This document shows, piece after piece, positions 36,501-43,489 of a stretch of 64,000 nt of DNA. The stretch lies in contig PMOL01000013.1 in assembly GCA_003162415.1 (NCBI GenBank), positions 313,817 to 377,816 on the forward strand, in the 5' to 3' direction. Source of the DNA: Candidatus Dormiibacterota bacterium. Its GTDB lineage: Bacteria > Chloroflexota > Dormibacteria > Aeolococcales > Aeolococcaceae. The notes beneath the pieces are model-generated. The model ran no database searches. It was not told the DNA's origin and saw only the letters and a list, made by a program, of their open reading frames with translations. Both the position numbers and the translations under genes were made by a program. How positions within the stretch are numbered: the stretch's first letter is position 1; each line of letters begins with the position of its first letter.

Positions 36501-36865
36501 ACCGCGATCCCGACCTCGGTGTTAATCAGCGTCCCGCTCTCCACATCCGCGAACGCTGACAACACCGCCGTCGAGTTCACCGCCGGCGTGACCGAGAGCA
36601 CCAGCTTGCTCGGATCCATGGGCACCCATGTCGTCCCGTTGTTCCCCTCCAGCCGATACAACTCCTTGCTGACCGCGTTCCAACTCGTGCGCTGGGCGCT
36701 GTCGGCATGAGCAACAACCGCTGGGGCGAAGACGAAGACACCGGTCAGTGATGATGTCAAACTCACAAAACCCACGAGCGCACGTCGCCACACTCGCGCC
36801 CCGCTCCGTCGCACTCCCTGACTGGTCCTCGATCGCGTGCTGCCGTATGAGCCGCGGCGCCGCAT
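27584..36865 (-). CDS. Giant secreted Rhs/YD-repeat polymorphic toxin, 3093 aa
   Basis: The signal region is VWRRALVGFVSLTSSL with following hydrophobic residues (about 25-53). Residues 57-500 carry three repeats of a surface beta-domain of unknown type. Three fibronectin III domains follow (508-600, 600-695, 698-790; TATVSW-type strands and GLANGTTYTFTVAAVN), then a DUF11-like domain (about 795-900) and a DUF6531-like start of the Rhs cage (GVNPANGNLVVTQRDAM, about 930). Several hundred residues of YD repeats lead to a core end with LLYQNGRKDSSSGTYQMGSR and VDGDPVNLFDPTG. The 303-residue tip contains a hydrophobic stretch (FNIVVGLPLFVVPGG) and a distinct last domain of about 100 residues (SISDIARALRAGTVSPGDLP, FDTRSMLALRQANIPLSDW). 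It is followed by an overlapping immunity-like gene. By family it is a contact-dependent toxin; the enzymatic activity of the tip is not evident. Confidence 0.9.
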   Translation of the reverse strand: MRRRGSYGSTRSRTSQGVRRSGARVWRRALVGFVSLTSSLTGVFVFAPAVVAHADSAQRTSWNAVSKELYRLEGNNGTTWVPMDPSKLVLSVTPAVNSTAVLSAFADVESGTLINTEVGIAVNGTVVAWKGGGEYTGSSPDPVSVQEPYAMTAGTTYSLELMWRSATAMPAGAFLEGGDPVPPAGPGFSPSTLNALLTPTSDNYTASAVSSGTVLFSTASTTWQLMDSSVETSFTTPAGSSNFNTLLSASADLFSSSSAFTSADMGICFAAASSINSTCTSPGASIIAAETSGSATGAMPIAALVEATQTLTPSTTYTMGIFWQAEAAHTIYAGAGPSGAYSLTSLIAQMTPAADAELNTVSTTSVQTRAYSGSDDGTPWETIGSESYSVTPSVNVLTYLTANATLAIASGVDPINYGICVISGSETCDTAGDNIVAETASRVLPPTPDAASLQIPVFMTAGTAYTVTLEWRAGNPMSSGQSMSAGRTIAGPMTEQTTLTGLEVPYSAPSAPPSASATAGNGQATVSWTASTTSPGSPLIGYAVTPWLGTTALQSMRVPNVTSFTVPNLANGQTYTFTVAGVNAVGAGATTSTGSVTLGLPGAPTAVTIGVRGNGFEHLSWTAPGATGASAITGYLITPYIAGVAQTTTTIWGTSTATTITGLTNGTNYTFGVAAINVFGTGAAGTSGANNPYKQVPGAPTGVQATAGNAQATVTWTAPANNGGASISSYTITPYIAGVAQSTTSAPSSPGTVTGLANGTTYTFTVAAVNSVGTGAASSNSWAVIPATTPVVPTLAMAVDEGTAATYALGTEVTYTATIASNAGVATTANFTDALPSGVSGTGGLVEVNGAACSGGTTCTVTATSVTVSGLAVPATGNVVVTYSLTVIGSLSQCAKEPDNAGVTLSGGNSVGAVAQFTACDSGLGTPAWNSFIPQTLGDGGSAGVNPANGNLVVTQRDAMPMKLHGGLTFDLSRTYNSEDKDLAGLVEPVGNGWIVSFVNAGSQPGGVELVLPAIESYANPTPITMVDGSGTRYVYTPSPLGAVINVGSLSTTGPLATAIPNNLPKTTGYNQRCIDEEYTPPAGLHVAMWRYVETTGTCATLSTSTNLVIGYVSIGTDRVRREYNALGELINLQDAPGNTVFYTYTGGKLTAVTETGNSRKFKLAYAGSTVTITDPGGEQTVYTLAANNDLSTVANPDGTSLSYTYGTSCNGDSYKQMCSASDGRGHSTNFTYQTAANGPPMVATIVDRNGNTTTITYNSTNVTSDRGTERTAYASIDASGRVGEIDAGSTANAWLSRTFYGWDTSTLGCRQPDAGVDNDLCSIIRRGMTAGAPDRVTDYTYGDEGQMLAQRDVDYPADLYTTAGYQDEYFEDTASVSTYTDSVAGSGNVTSTTQTGGRADAGTLFDVITQTQSLTPRGNAAGSGYTTYLTTYLVDNNTGVSTNTVNAASSLCGTPASPSANTGLLCEIEAPSFDGPHVTQTNYTYNPDGTRATMTTPKENAEGLGNEYSYTYYQNSDNDLSGTTSAGGWLKGITDPTGNFTVFAYDAEGQQVRSWDRNATAASGTALSSTNWNSLTLAPAGFTETLYTSGSDSSASTFSAPGRYVLATRTQLSAWTTDTVDSNGNVVGTRTPNGTGGSPTSTPVCPQPTTGQTFDTCRTYDKNDNLLTTLTPMEANTATYGSQKFATATYDAFDNQIGATDPNGKVTATVYDNRNRATEKVWTMAAWGAMPTPAGCVESASGNVPYSWFPLNEIMCFSSTTYDGVDNPTSSTNATGNTSYALYDAVHRAIVTVAPRDDGIFSNLDTITLYNPDGQVTDVCPPRELSEGGADNYVCNATSTYATHTTYNAAGWIASSQLPGVAQATSYAYDADGNKTTITNADLIPTKYVYSVLDRMTSMTVPRDATHSYTTTYGYDPSGDETYEYQPIDGTNLIRTEYTYDADHRVVDSITGASVANSTAAYSSTNGTDVRTRNLYDADGNVVEQYSPNAFTASGTTPDTDYATGSTYNADDERIAVYTPRYDTGTHTPALTDPVGSAQTATQANDCPTGGVSGFGYASTVGICTTSYQYDPDRNVSVVNWPTQTSSDRNPVTTYTYTNTNQVLTETDPNPDTAVGGTVTAQTYAYDAEGKVTDQTDANGIATQTTYTADELVAATTPTPNGTTTHITSHLYDANGDQIELVDAVGNSTLTTFYPNGLTETVTDGMGDETSYVYDAVGNPTQVTSPDANAKAAANPNGTPTYNVYTEDNLLEATLIPVNATDKQRAVCYAYDQSGRKTGQGNWLNTGSVITTEPSACSGGVPASSFGFTMLPDGRLQKETGRNGSSTLAYTYDADGNQLTSTDPTTTTTNTYYADDLVRTAQDMTTNDRVTDYAYDGAGKVTGRNSVPSSGTTYKDTLSYNDADLQAAETNNISTGTTTWSYDVGGRPVQLVDGQGDYTYYNYAADGTLDEKYVYNIGAIGLSDFTQTLDGDYRVTSDGCNYCDNTAGTASVGHTFTYQYDAAGRLIFIDASGGSAAFQTYDQDGNRITHDDVVTDVGTTYTYNADNSIATTILSGTPVSATYDTYGAGVMTSDGCTKWTLDTFDRATAYGPVSTPPSVCPTAPPSTTYTYDADGTMLTSVIGGVTATIHNDPASSTPIVETVGSTTTAYVLDSVGTPIEAAQGSTDLYLTDDPKGDLSSIDGTSSLYPTCQIQYDPYGTVVFGLSPSNVCETGSTFVDLLYQNGRKDSSSGTYQMGSRTYDPSKNSFLSPDHYQLGSSSQDLSIQVDPLTENAYTFVDGDPVNLFDPTGHGIAGDGGGSCGNALDCTINNNGMGGGPAPNSPEVKDVRNEQRIAEKHQNQTISKEMCGDITCTYKAQLAARYRAELGAYNSAVLDLQMGLRLGKTDQGGGPFSDMPAGVGGICQYDLNGIEWCPDAAGSHPMLDSMPGLSSFLMSDQVFNIVVGLPLFVVPGGDELDAAAMELEAADAADAFPAFTQTTASSTFSSGTFQEASISDIARALRAGTVSPGDLPINVLDRGEGLLGFDTRSMLALRQANIPLSDWSLIDQTGSEPFESILTQRLAANGLTNAGTDTLRISGPGPGSSWWDGAP

Positions 36866-37273
36866 CAGAGTTCGTCGACCGGCTGCATTGTAGACGTGGT
36901 CACACCAGGCCCTCCACCGAGTCGCTGAACTCTCGACCGAGATCCGTTACAAGAACATTTCGGTGGCGTCATGCTATTCACGCCCAGACCGTCGTTGTGG
37001 TGATGGTGTAACGATTCCCGGTGCAGGATCCCGATGCGCTCAACATCCCCCGGCCACGGCCGTGTGCCTGCAGCAGTGCGTTCCCGATGGGTGTTGCTGG
37101 CCACCCTCCAAACCGGCAGCCCGACCTGCTGTCCGCCTCGACCGGCGACTCCGCAGGCCGAGGCGACCCACGCCAAAGCGAGCCAACGCACCCGACCCTG
37201 TAACGAAGCATCCGATGCCCCGATGCCGCCGATGCGACTCCTCATCATGCAGGTAGCTTTTGTGGAGGCGCTT
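36866..37273. other. Divergent promoter region between rhs and lipoprotein gene
   Basis: About 400 bases hold no convincing gene. The upstream extension of the lipoprotein frame (from 37034) has arginine/proline-rich composition and is unlikely to be translated. Promoters of both divergent genes must be here, but no clear pair can be assigned. Confidence 0.3.
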
Positions 37274-37954
37274 ATGACTCTCATTCGCGACGCGATCAAC
37301 GACTGCGACACTCCGACTTCACGTGAATCTCACGGCAAGGGGGGTCGTACGGCTCGTGCGTGCACGCGCTCGGTGCTTGTGCTGACGCTGGCTGCATTGC
37401 TTGCCGGCTGCACTTCTACTCCACTGCACCCGACGACCGACGCAGCGACGTCACCGCCGATGTCCACGTCCCAGAGTCCGAGTGCGTCTGTAGCCCCGGT
37501 GCGCGGAGACATCGTGACGCTCAGAAGCTGCTGCACGGCGACGCTGCCGGTTCACTGGACTGTTCCCCAGGTCGTCGACAACACGCTCGAGGGCTCGTAT
37601 GACCCGAGCGGAAAGCTGTACGTGACCTGGCAGGTAGTGGGTCCTGCACACAGGTGCCCAACCGAACCTCCGGCACTCATCGAGAGCCTGACGTCGCCGA
37701 GCCATGCGTCTGGCGAGGTGATCGCTGCTGTTGAGCCACTCACGGTCAATGGCCGGCATGTCGTCGTCTACATCAGTGCCCCGCGCAACGCGACACCTCG
37801 CGGTTACCAATATGCCAATGCCGACGCTGTCGTTGGCGCAAACTGCGTTGATCTCGGCAGCGCTGAGTACGGGGTGGCTAGCGCGGCCAACCTGAAAACC
37901 CTACTTCAGATCTTGGCGACCACGAAGCCGCTCGCCTCGCCCATCCAGCCATAG
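37274..37954 (+). CDS. Secreted lipoprotein, 226 aa
   Basis: I choose ATG 37274, preceded by GGAG at 8 bases. A basic N-terminus leads to a signal peptide with a lipobox (VLVLTLAALLAGCTS), so Cys would be lipid-modified and the protein anchored outside the membrane. A Ser/Thr/Pro-rich linker (TTDAATSPPMSTSQSPSAS) joins to a folded domain of about 150 residues with strands such as GDIVTLRSCCTATLPVHWTV and GRHVVVYISAPRN. The pattern suggests a PsbP/Mog1-like or generic extracellular beta-domain, not confidently assignable. Function unknown. Confidence 0.7.
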   Translation: MTLIRDAINDCDTPTSRESHGKGGRTARACTRSVLVLTLAALLAGCTSTPLHPTTDAATSPPMSTSQSPSASVAPVRGDIVTLRSCCTATLPVHWTVPQVVDNTLEGSYDPSGKLYVTWQVVGPAHRCPTEPPALIESLTSPSHASGEVIAAVEPLTVNGRHVVVYISAPRNATPRGYQYANADAVVGANCVDLGSAEYGVASAANLKTLLQILATTKPLASPIQP

Positions 37955-38204
37955 CAACAAACGCAGCTGAGCTTTCGTCGACAAGACGATCATGTGCGAC
38001 GGAGACCGTAGCCCGCGTAGGGCGAGTCCATAGGTGGCCGTCGGATCAGTTGACCTGCACCAACGACGTGGCCGAGCAGCCACGCCCTACGTGTGATCGA
38101 ACGCCCTGGTGGGACACCGAAGTGGCGACGGCCTGGCGGCACGGCACCGAGCCGCAATGCCGTCCGCTCCTTCGCGCGGAGCCTTCGGCGGTTGCCTTCT
38201 ACGC

Positions 38205-38402
38205 TCAGCTAGGTTGGGTCCGGGAATCGTCGCCTCGCAGACTGTACGGAATTCGGGCCAGTTGCGACCCGATCGTCAGTTCCTCATCTATCAGCGTAGC
38301 CAGGCGTCGTTCGTCTGCGGCGAGTGTCGGGTCGGCTGTCAGCGCCACCTTCATCTTCAGTGCGATGCGCATGACGACCGGCGATCGCGGCGACGTGTCC
38401 AT
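38205..38402 (-). CDS. Small helical protein, 65 aa, coupled to the lipoprotein gene
   Basis: The ATG at 38402-38400 overlaps the TGA of the lipoprotein gene (TGATG). The peptide MDTSPRSPVVMRIALKMKVA, then DERRLATLIDEELTIGSQLA, is amphipathic and helical, without signal peptide. No family recognised. The overlap argues for translation; small size keeps confidence modest. The opposite strand has a competing open frame with a GNAT-like scrap, which I reject elsewhere. Confidence 0.4.
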   Translation of the reverse strand: MDTSPRSPVVMRIALKMKVALTADPTLAADERRLATLIDEELTIGSQLARIPYSLRGDDSRTQPS

Positions 38403-39169
38403 CAGCTGGGATTGGTTGTTGACGGCGGCGGGAACGAGAGCGGTCCCGGGTCGGCTGTGATTCCAGGAGGCGTGGTCGGGGCGAAAGGGTTGGTCGGCAG
38501 GGCACCCGGCGGCGTGGCCAACGCCGGCGGAGTCGCCAGCCCGGGCACGGTTGCCGATCCGTCGCCAGATGTTGGTATCAACCCTGGCGTCGCCACGTAC
38601 CACGTGCCACCGAAGCTCGCCTCGTCTTGACCCTCGACTTGTCCTGGCGGTTCGCCACTGAACGAGTGGAGAGGCCAGCCGTTGAAGGTGACCTCCAACG
38701 AACCATCAGCAGCGGTGATCACCGCCACAGTGCCACCCACACCGCCGCCCGCACTCGGCGCACCGCTGCTCGGGGGATGCAGAGTCGGCCACAGTACGGA
38801 GCAGCCCGGTTGCATGGTGCACTCGTCCTGTCCGGTCTGTTCCGTGCTCAGGTAGTAGAGCGTGTGACCCTTGCTGTCGATGAGCACAGTGCCGAGGGAT
38901 GTCTTTCCTGTCTCGATAGTTGGAGCGGTAGTTGCCGGGCTGGTCAGCGAGGTGGGAGTGACTGTGACCGCAGGACTCGCGGTTGTCGCCAGCGTCGGAT
39001 CACTCGCGCCGCAGCCGGAGATCACAAGTGCGAGAAGGGGCGCTAGGCCGACCGCACACGGCCGCCAACTCGCCGCTCGCGGAGACCGCGTTCGTCCGCC
39101 CGAAGTCGACGAAACGTCCGAATCCACCCGCGCTCTCTTGCTCGTAGTGCTTCCCACCGTCTTGCTCAT
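38402..39169 (-). CDS. COG4315-like secreted-repeat lipoprotein, up to 255 aa
   Basis: The mature part begins at a lipobox (LLALVISGCGAS), followed by a Thr/Ala/Pro linker. The core domain is the 'secreted repeat of unknown function' pattern: TVLIDSKGHTLYYLSTEQ, DECTMQPGCSVLWPTLHPP, and GTVAVITAADGSLEVTFNGW with PLHSFSGEPPGQVEGQ. Such proteins are small extracellular lipoproteins, sometimes linked to redox or cell-wall roles, of unknown mechanism. The tail is Pro/Thr-rich. The first codons (MSKTVGSTTSKRARV) coincide with Rhs repeat sequence, so the true start may be downstream, for example GTG 39127. See the Rhs scrap entry. Confidence 0.7.
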   Translation of the reverse strand: MSKTVGSTTSKRARVDSDVSSTSGGRTRSPRAASWRPCAVGLAPLLALVISGCGASDPTLATTASPAVTVTPTSLTSPATTAPTIETGKTSLGTVLIDSKGHTLYYLSTEQTGQDECTMQPGCSVLWPTLHPPSSGAPSAGGGVGGTVAVITAADGSLEVTFNGWPLHSFSGEPPGQVEGQDEASFGGTWYVATPGLIPTSGDGSATVPGLATPPALATPPGALPTNPFAPTTPPGITADPGPLSFPPPSTTNPS

Positions 39170-39240
39170 CCGAATGACCTCGGCGCTGTGACCGACATGC
39201 TGCCACCGCTCCGGTCTTCGGATATGACGATCCCGTTCCA
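39143..39240 (-). repeat. Degenerate Rhs core scrap at the lipoprotein gene start
   Basis: The plus strand has GTAGTGCTTCCCACCGTCTT followed by GCTCAT, then GACGATCCCGTTCCAG about 60 bases further on. Both blocks occur at the same relative positions in the main rhs gene (near 4428-4450 and 4505-4520), where they encode RMSKTVGSTT and SGTGSS. The region between is diverged. This is a third, short Rhs-derived segment, about 34 kb from the first two. Confidence 0.6.
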
Positions 39241-39762
39241 GCCCCGGTCCGTCGTCAAGGGGCCGCGTGTACCTCTACAGATATCTACCCACGAGAGCAC
39301 GACGCCCGGGCGCGCTACCCGAAGTGACGACGCGTCACGTTGAGTGGTCGCGTCCCGTGTGTCGGTTGTGCAGGCACCCATCCAACGTCAAATCGCGGTG
39401 ATCGTTGCAACGTGCGTTTCGTCGCACTCGTCCCTTGCGGCGACCGAACCGATGAAGCGCGCGATGTCTGCTGCGCTTGCGTCGATCGATGCGCGAAACG
39501 CAATCACGACGCTCTCTTTCAGCGCTGACCAACCGAATTGACATTTTACGCAGTGCCTTGACATCGCTGCCCCAAGCCAGTACTGTCGGCAACGACCAGC
39601 GTCCGTTGAGCGTCGCGCGCTTTGGTCCTCAGCGACACGGCCCGCCCAAGGCGGGATTGTTAACCTGATGTTAGTGAGGGGAGACTTGATGCGTTTTCGA
39701 GACCGCCAGCCGTTAGCGCGAGCACGCGACCGTCAGCGAACAGATCATCCCGGAGGAGTGAG
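39241..39762. other. Intergenic region before the secreted protein gene
   Basis: About 520 bases without a convincing gene. The end carries the promoter and a strong GGAGGAG ribosome-binding site (about 39751-39757) for the TTG start at 39763. Confidence 0.35.
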
Positions 39763-41727
39763 TTGAAGAAGCTATCAGTTCTCGTCGTCGCGCCCATCGC
39801 GGTCGCTTCGGCCTTTGCCTTTGGGATCACAGCACACGCGTCAACGACCTATACCGTGCCCCAGAACTTCGGTACCTTCAACACGTCGCAGACCGCAACG
39901 CTCTCCGTGAGCCCCACCAGCGCAGTGGCAGCCGGTGACATGCTGGTAGCTGATATCGCCACCAAGAACGTCACCGGGCTGTCCCAACAGTGTTATGTAC
40001 CGGCCAAGAGTGTCGCCGACGGCACCTCCGACATCTGGATCGAAGCGAGTGACGCTCAGCTTGGTGGCGGTCAAGTCGACAGCTCCGTGTGGTACACGTC
40101 GCCAACTGCCGGCCTCACAAGCTCCAGCTCGATCACAGTCACGGTGGGCTGGGACGGCGTCTCCGGCTGCTCCTCTTATACGACCGCAGCCATTGCGATG
40201 ACCGTGATCGACGTGAAGCCCAGCAGCCCCGGCGTGTTCAGCACGATCTCCAATCCGGCGATTGGAAGCGGGACTGCCGTGACCGCGAACTCGTTGCACA
40301 ACGCTCCTCAGAATGAGTTTGCCTACGTCGGCATCGGGTTCAGCAAGAGCGAGACCGTCAGTGCTCAGAAGCTCAACGGCTCGACCCCACCCTTTGCTCC
40401 CACCCAGATCTCGACGGTGCCCAGCCAGAATGTCGGTGAGCAGGCGGCTTGGGACCTCAGCACCAACACCATCGCGTACACGTCCACGCTCTCCGGCTCG
40501 ACGAACTGGGGCTCACATGCCCTGCTCTTCGCCTTCACTCCATTGAAGCCGGATATTGCGGGATTCCTGGACCGCGGGACGGTTCCCAGCCAGCCGGTGG
40601 CGGGAAGCAACTTCGACTGGCCGTTGACGACCGGATGGACAGGGAATCCAATCGCCGGCATCGTCGTCAATGAGACGTGGGCGGATCTCCAGCCTAACGG
40701 TGCCAATACCACCATCATCGCCTCAGCCAACGGCAACGGAACCAACAAGCTCGACACTGCACTTTCCGACGTGACCACGTGGAACACGGCAAACCCCACC
40801 ATCCCGGTGCACATCAAATTGCGCGTCTGGGCCGGCGAGGATGCGCCGCTCTGGGCTAAGCAGATCTCGCCGGGCCCGATCAACGGCACCACCAACGGGA
40901 CCAACACCTGTAGCGCGACCAACTTCTCGTGCATCGGTCCCTTCTGGTCATCAACTTACGAGGCCGACTACGCCAACCTGCAATCCCAACTTGCAACGCT
41001 CTACGATTCCAATGTGCTGATTGAGAACGTGGTTGACTCCGCGTGCATGACTCAAAATGCCGAACCCATGCTCCAGGATGACTACAACACCGGGTCGGGG
41101 AAGACCAACCTGCTCGCTGCCACCTACACCGACGTCAAGGGATACAACTGCAACGTGACGTCGATTACCAACATGGAAGTCTGGAAGCAGACTCACGTTT
41201 CCCTCAGCTTCAATCCATACAGCATGCTGACCCTCCCCGGGAGCGGCAATGAATCGGGCCTTCCCGTGAACTGCTCAGCGCCGAGTCCGTGCGAAGCCCT
41301 GACCGAATACGTCATGGATACCTTCGCATCCGACCTTCAGGGCCAGGCGGCCGTCGAGAACAACTCGATCCGCTATCCCACGCTGGGCGGTTCGTACCCG
41401 GCCATGTACGCTCATATCCTGACCGAGCAGACTACGTACGCTGTGAAAGGCTTGACCGTCGACTATCAGACGGCAACCTTGAACACCCTCGAGGGCTCCA
41501 CCATGTGCAACGGCGTCAGCACCCCGTGTGAGGGTTTGTCCGAAGCAATGAACTGGGCGTGCAGCGGTACGGACACGTATCAGACCACCGCATCTGGGCA
41601 GACCGCCTCCTCAGTGGAGCTCCCCTTCGGCTACACCGACGCGGTATATAGCCCCTACGACGACTTCATGACACCCGCGTCGTACTCCGCATACGTGACC
41701 TGCGTGGACAAGGATCCACATGGTTGA
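39763..41727 (+). CDS. Secreted glycosidase-like (TIM-barrel) protein, 654 aa
   Basis: Starts at TTG 39763 after GGAGGAG. A clean Sec signal peptide (MKKLSVLVVAPIAVASAFAF, cleavage near AHAS) is followed by a Thr/Ser/Gly-rich beta-sandwich (about 30-265) that may bind carbohydrate. The second domain (about 270-654) reads like a (beta/alpha)8 glycoside hydrolase: AGIVVNETWADLQPNG, VHIKLRVWAGEDAPLWAKQ, DSNVLIENVVDSACMTQNAEP and a late Glu/Trp-containing segment (LSEAMNWACSGTDTYQ). The order of strands and the 'WADLQP' and 'RVWAGEDAPLWA' phrases recall beta-galactosidase-type barrels, and acidic residues in them could be catalytic. Substrate unknown. It stands alone with its own promoter region. 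Confidence 0.65.
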   Translation: MKKLSVLVVAPIAVASAFAFGITAHASTTYTVPQNFGTFNTSQTATLSVSPTSAVAAGDMLVADIATKNVTGLSQQCYVPAKSVADGTSDIWIEASDAQLGGGQVDSSVWYTSPTAGLTSSSSITVTVGWDGVSGCSSYTTAAIAMTVIDVKPSSPGVFSTISNPAIGSGTAVTANSLHNAPQNEFAYVGIGFSKSETVSAQKLNGSTPPFAPTQISTVPSQNVGEQAAWDLSTNTIAYTSTLSGSTNWGSHALLFAFTPLKPDIAGFLDRGTVPSQPVAGSNFDWPLTTGWTGNPIAGIVVNETWADLQPNGANTTIIASANGNGTNKLDTALSDVTTWNTANPTIPVHIKLRVWAGEDAPLWAKQISPGPINGTTNGTNTCSATNFSCIGPFWSSTYEADYANLQSQLATLYDSNVLIENVVDSACMTQNAEPMLQDDYNTGSGKTNLLAATYTDVKGYNCNVTSITNMEVWKQTHVSLSFNPYSMLTLPGSGNESGLPVNCSAPSPCEALTEYVMDTFASDLQGQAAVENNSIRYPTLGGSYPAMYAHILTEQTTYAVKGLTVDYQTATLNTLEGSTMCNGVSTPCEGLSEAMNWACSGTDTYQTTASGQTASSVELPFGYTDAVYSPYDDFMTPASYSAYVTCVDKDPHG

Positions 41728-42379
41728 ACACAGCCGTGATCTGAGGCTCAGCGCATCTCGTCTGCTCTGAGATAGCGAGCCGCTGGGTTTGATGGTCAGG
41801 CACTCAACCTTCGCCCGCCGGGCCTCCTCACTTCGGTGAGGCGGTTCGCGGGCGAAGGGCGGCCCGGCCCGGGATATGGCGGATTACCCGTGCAAAGTGT
41901 AGTGCCAGCATGGCAGCCTTCAGCTCAATCGCTGCCCGTGCGAGGCCGACCCCTTAGATCCTGCTGAGTTTCACTCGGGGATTGGTGATCCGACCGGGAA
42001 GGAAGGCTGTCGCCGGCCGCCTGCAAGACCCGTTCTCTCGTGCATCACCTGTGGCGACGTATGTCGGATGTATGTGTCATCAGGCGGCTGCACGCATCAC
42101 CCGCAGTGCGGCGTTGCGTGCTCCTGAGCAGCTATCCGACGCAACCGCGTAGGATGCGCCTCAAGAATACGGCCCCTTTCTTGACCGCTGGTTTGATTGT
42201 TAGCCGCCTTCCGACAAGAAACCCATTCCCTTCCTGAAGAGGCCCCTGGCAGTGCCGGGGGTCTCACTTTGTCTGTACTGCAGTCAAACCTCAAGAACTA
42301 ATGGGTCCGGCCGTTAGTTGATTGCCGCGGGATGAATCGCGCCAGAACTCCGGACATGACCTTCGGTGTTCCCTCGACC
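41728..42379. other. Gene-poor stretch with hairpins
   Basis: No convincing gene over about 650 bases. CCTCAC-TTCG-GTGAGG (41826-41841) is a UUCG-capped hairpin within a longer GC-rich inverted region about 90 bases after the secreted-protein stop, a likely terminator. A second hairpin lies at 42239-42265. Confidence 0.5.
42239..42265. terminator. Hairpin downstream of the hydrolase-CHAT-MBL operon
   Basis: GAGGCCCCTGGC (42239-42250) and GCCGGGGGTCTC (42254-42265) form a 12-bp stem with two G-T wobbles and a 3-base loop. It lies about 115 bases past the MBL stop, in the right place to end the minus-strand operon. No T-run is seen. Confidence 0.5.
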
Positions 42380-43489
42380 TCAAAGGTCCACCACCAGTCC
42401 ACGAGCATCGTGAGCCGGAAACACTGATCCATACCCGGTCGCGTGCATGAGCACACGGTCTGCCCAAACCGCATTACGCGCACTCGAGTAGTTGAAGTGC
42501 AGCGTCGGGTTGCTGCCGCCGCTAACGACCACGCGTGAGACCGCCTCGAGATCTGGATGGCCGAAGATGTTCCCGTTGGTCGAGTAGAGATATCGGTGGC
42601 AGTTGAGTAGGGCTACCAGGTCATTGCTCGTGTTGTGCTTGCTGCCGTGGTGGCAGACCTTAAACGCCTCGACGCTGAGCTTGCGCGTTCGCCGACTCAC
42701 GAGGAGGCGCCGGACGCTCGCGGCCACGACCTCGGGAAACGCGTCCGCTCCAAGGAGCGCGCTCTTGCCTTCGTATTCGGCAAGCACGACGATGCTGCTC
42801 CCATTGGCGACCGCGCGATCTGGTTCGAACCTCTGATCGGCAAGCCCCCGCACGTCGGGGGGCGCCGCTCCGAGCCGATCCAAACGAAGGCCCTTCCTTG
42901 CAGCCATTTGGGCTAAGCGTTGCGCTTGCACCGACCCTTCAGGCTCACAGGGATCCAAGCCCGCTGCTTGCAACACGCTCCGCCACTCCTTCCGGAGAGC
43001 ACTGAGTTGTGGTGCACCAGGCGACAGCAACGTCAGGACGAGGCCACCTCGCAGCGTCCGGGTTGGCAGTGGGCCGTCCTCCGGAACACATACCGCCCCC
43101 GCGTCAAACGCCTGATTCCAGGCCAGCTTCCGTTCGCGAAGTTGCGTGGAGAGGATCTCGCCATCCACCGGACCCAGCCGATCTGTCCGACGATCTGGCA
43201 GCTGTTCCCACGCGTTGAACCAGACATCATCGATCTGTACACCGAACGTGCGATCGTCGAACAGTCTCAGAACGCCCCCGATGTGATCCGTGTCGATGTG
43301 ACTCACAATCAGGAGTTCAAGATGCGGACGCCCCCCGTCGAGCAAACCGAGGCGCTGCTTCACGTCCGCGTACGACGGCGGTGTCCCCGCATCGATCAGA
43401 ACGTGGTGCAGCTGTGCAGGATCGCCGTACTCGATCAGGAGAGCGTCCCCTTGCTGCGCTGGCAGCATCTCGATACGAAAGACGCTCAC
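42380..43489 (-). CDS. MBL-fold metallohydrolase of the ComEC/Rec2-like type, 369 aa
   Basis: I choose the GTG at 43489-43487, which overlaps the CHAT gene stop (GTGA). The protein then starts VSVFRIEMLPAQQGDALLIE, the standard N-terminus of ComEC-type MBL proteins. The metal motif is LLIVSHIDTDHIGGVL (HxDxDH with the SH), and the C-terminal KVCHHGSKHNTSNDLVALL supplies further ligands. It is cytoplasmic, with no TM segments. By family it could hydrolyse a phosphodiester (nucleic acid or nucleotide). MBL-fold proteins of this type occur beside CHAT or trypsin-like proteases in predicted conflict systems. Last gene of the operon. Confidence 0.85.
   Translation of the reverse strand: MSVFRIEMLPAQQGDALLIEYGDPAQLHHVLIDAGTPPSYADVKQRLGLLDGGRPHLELLIVSHIDTDHIGGVLRLFDDRTFGVQIDDVWFNAWEQLPDRRTDRLGPVDGEILSTQLRERKLAWNQAFDAGAVCVPEDGPLPTRTLRGGLVLTLLSPGAPQLSALRKEWRSVLQAAGLDPCEPEGSVQAQRLAQMAARKGLRLDRLGAAPPDVRGLADQRFEPDRAVANGSSIVVLAEYEGKSALLGADAFPEVVAASVRRLLVSRRTRKLSVEAFKVCHHGSKHNTSNDLVALLNCHRYLYSTNGNIFGHPDLEAVSRVVVSGGSNPTLHFNYSSARNAVWADRVLMHATGYGSVFPAHDARGLVVDL

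Noticed and set aside
38160-38240. GNAT acetyltransferase-like phrase AVAFYAQLGWVRE on the plus strand
   Set aside because: Only about 15 residues match and no acetyl-CoA loop is nearby; too short to support a gene or remnant.
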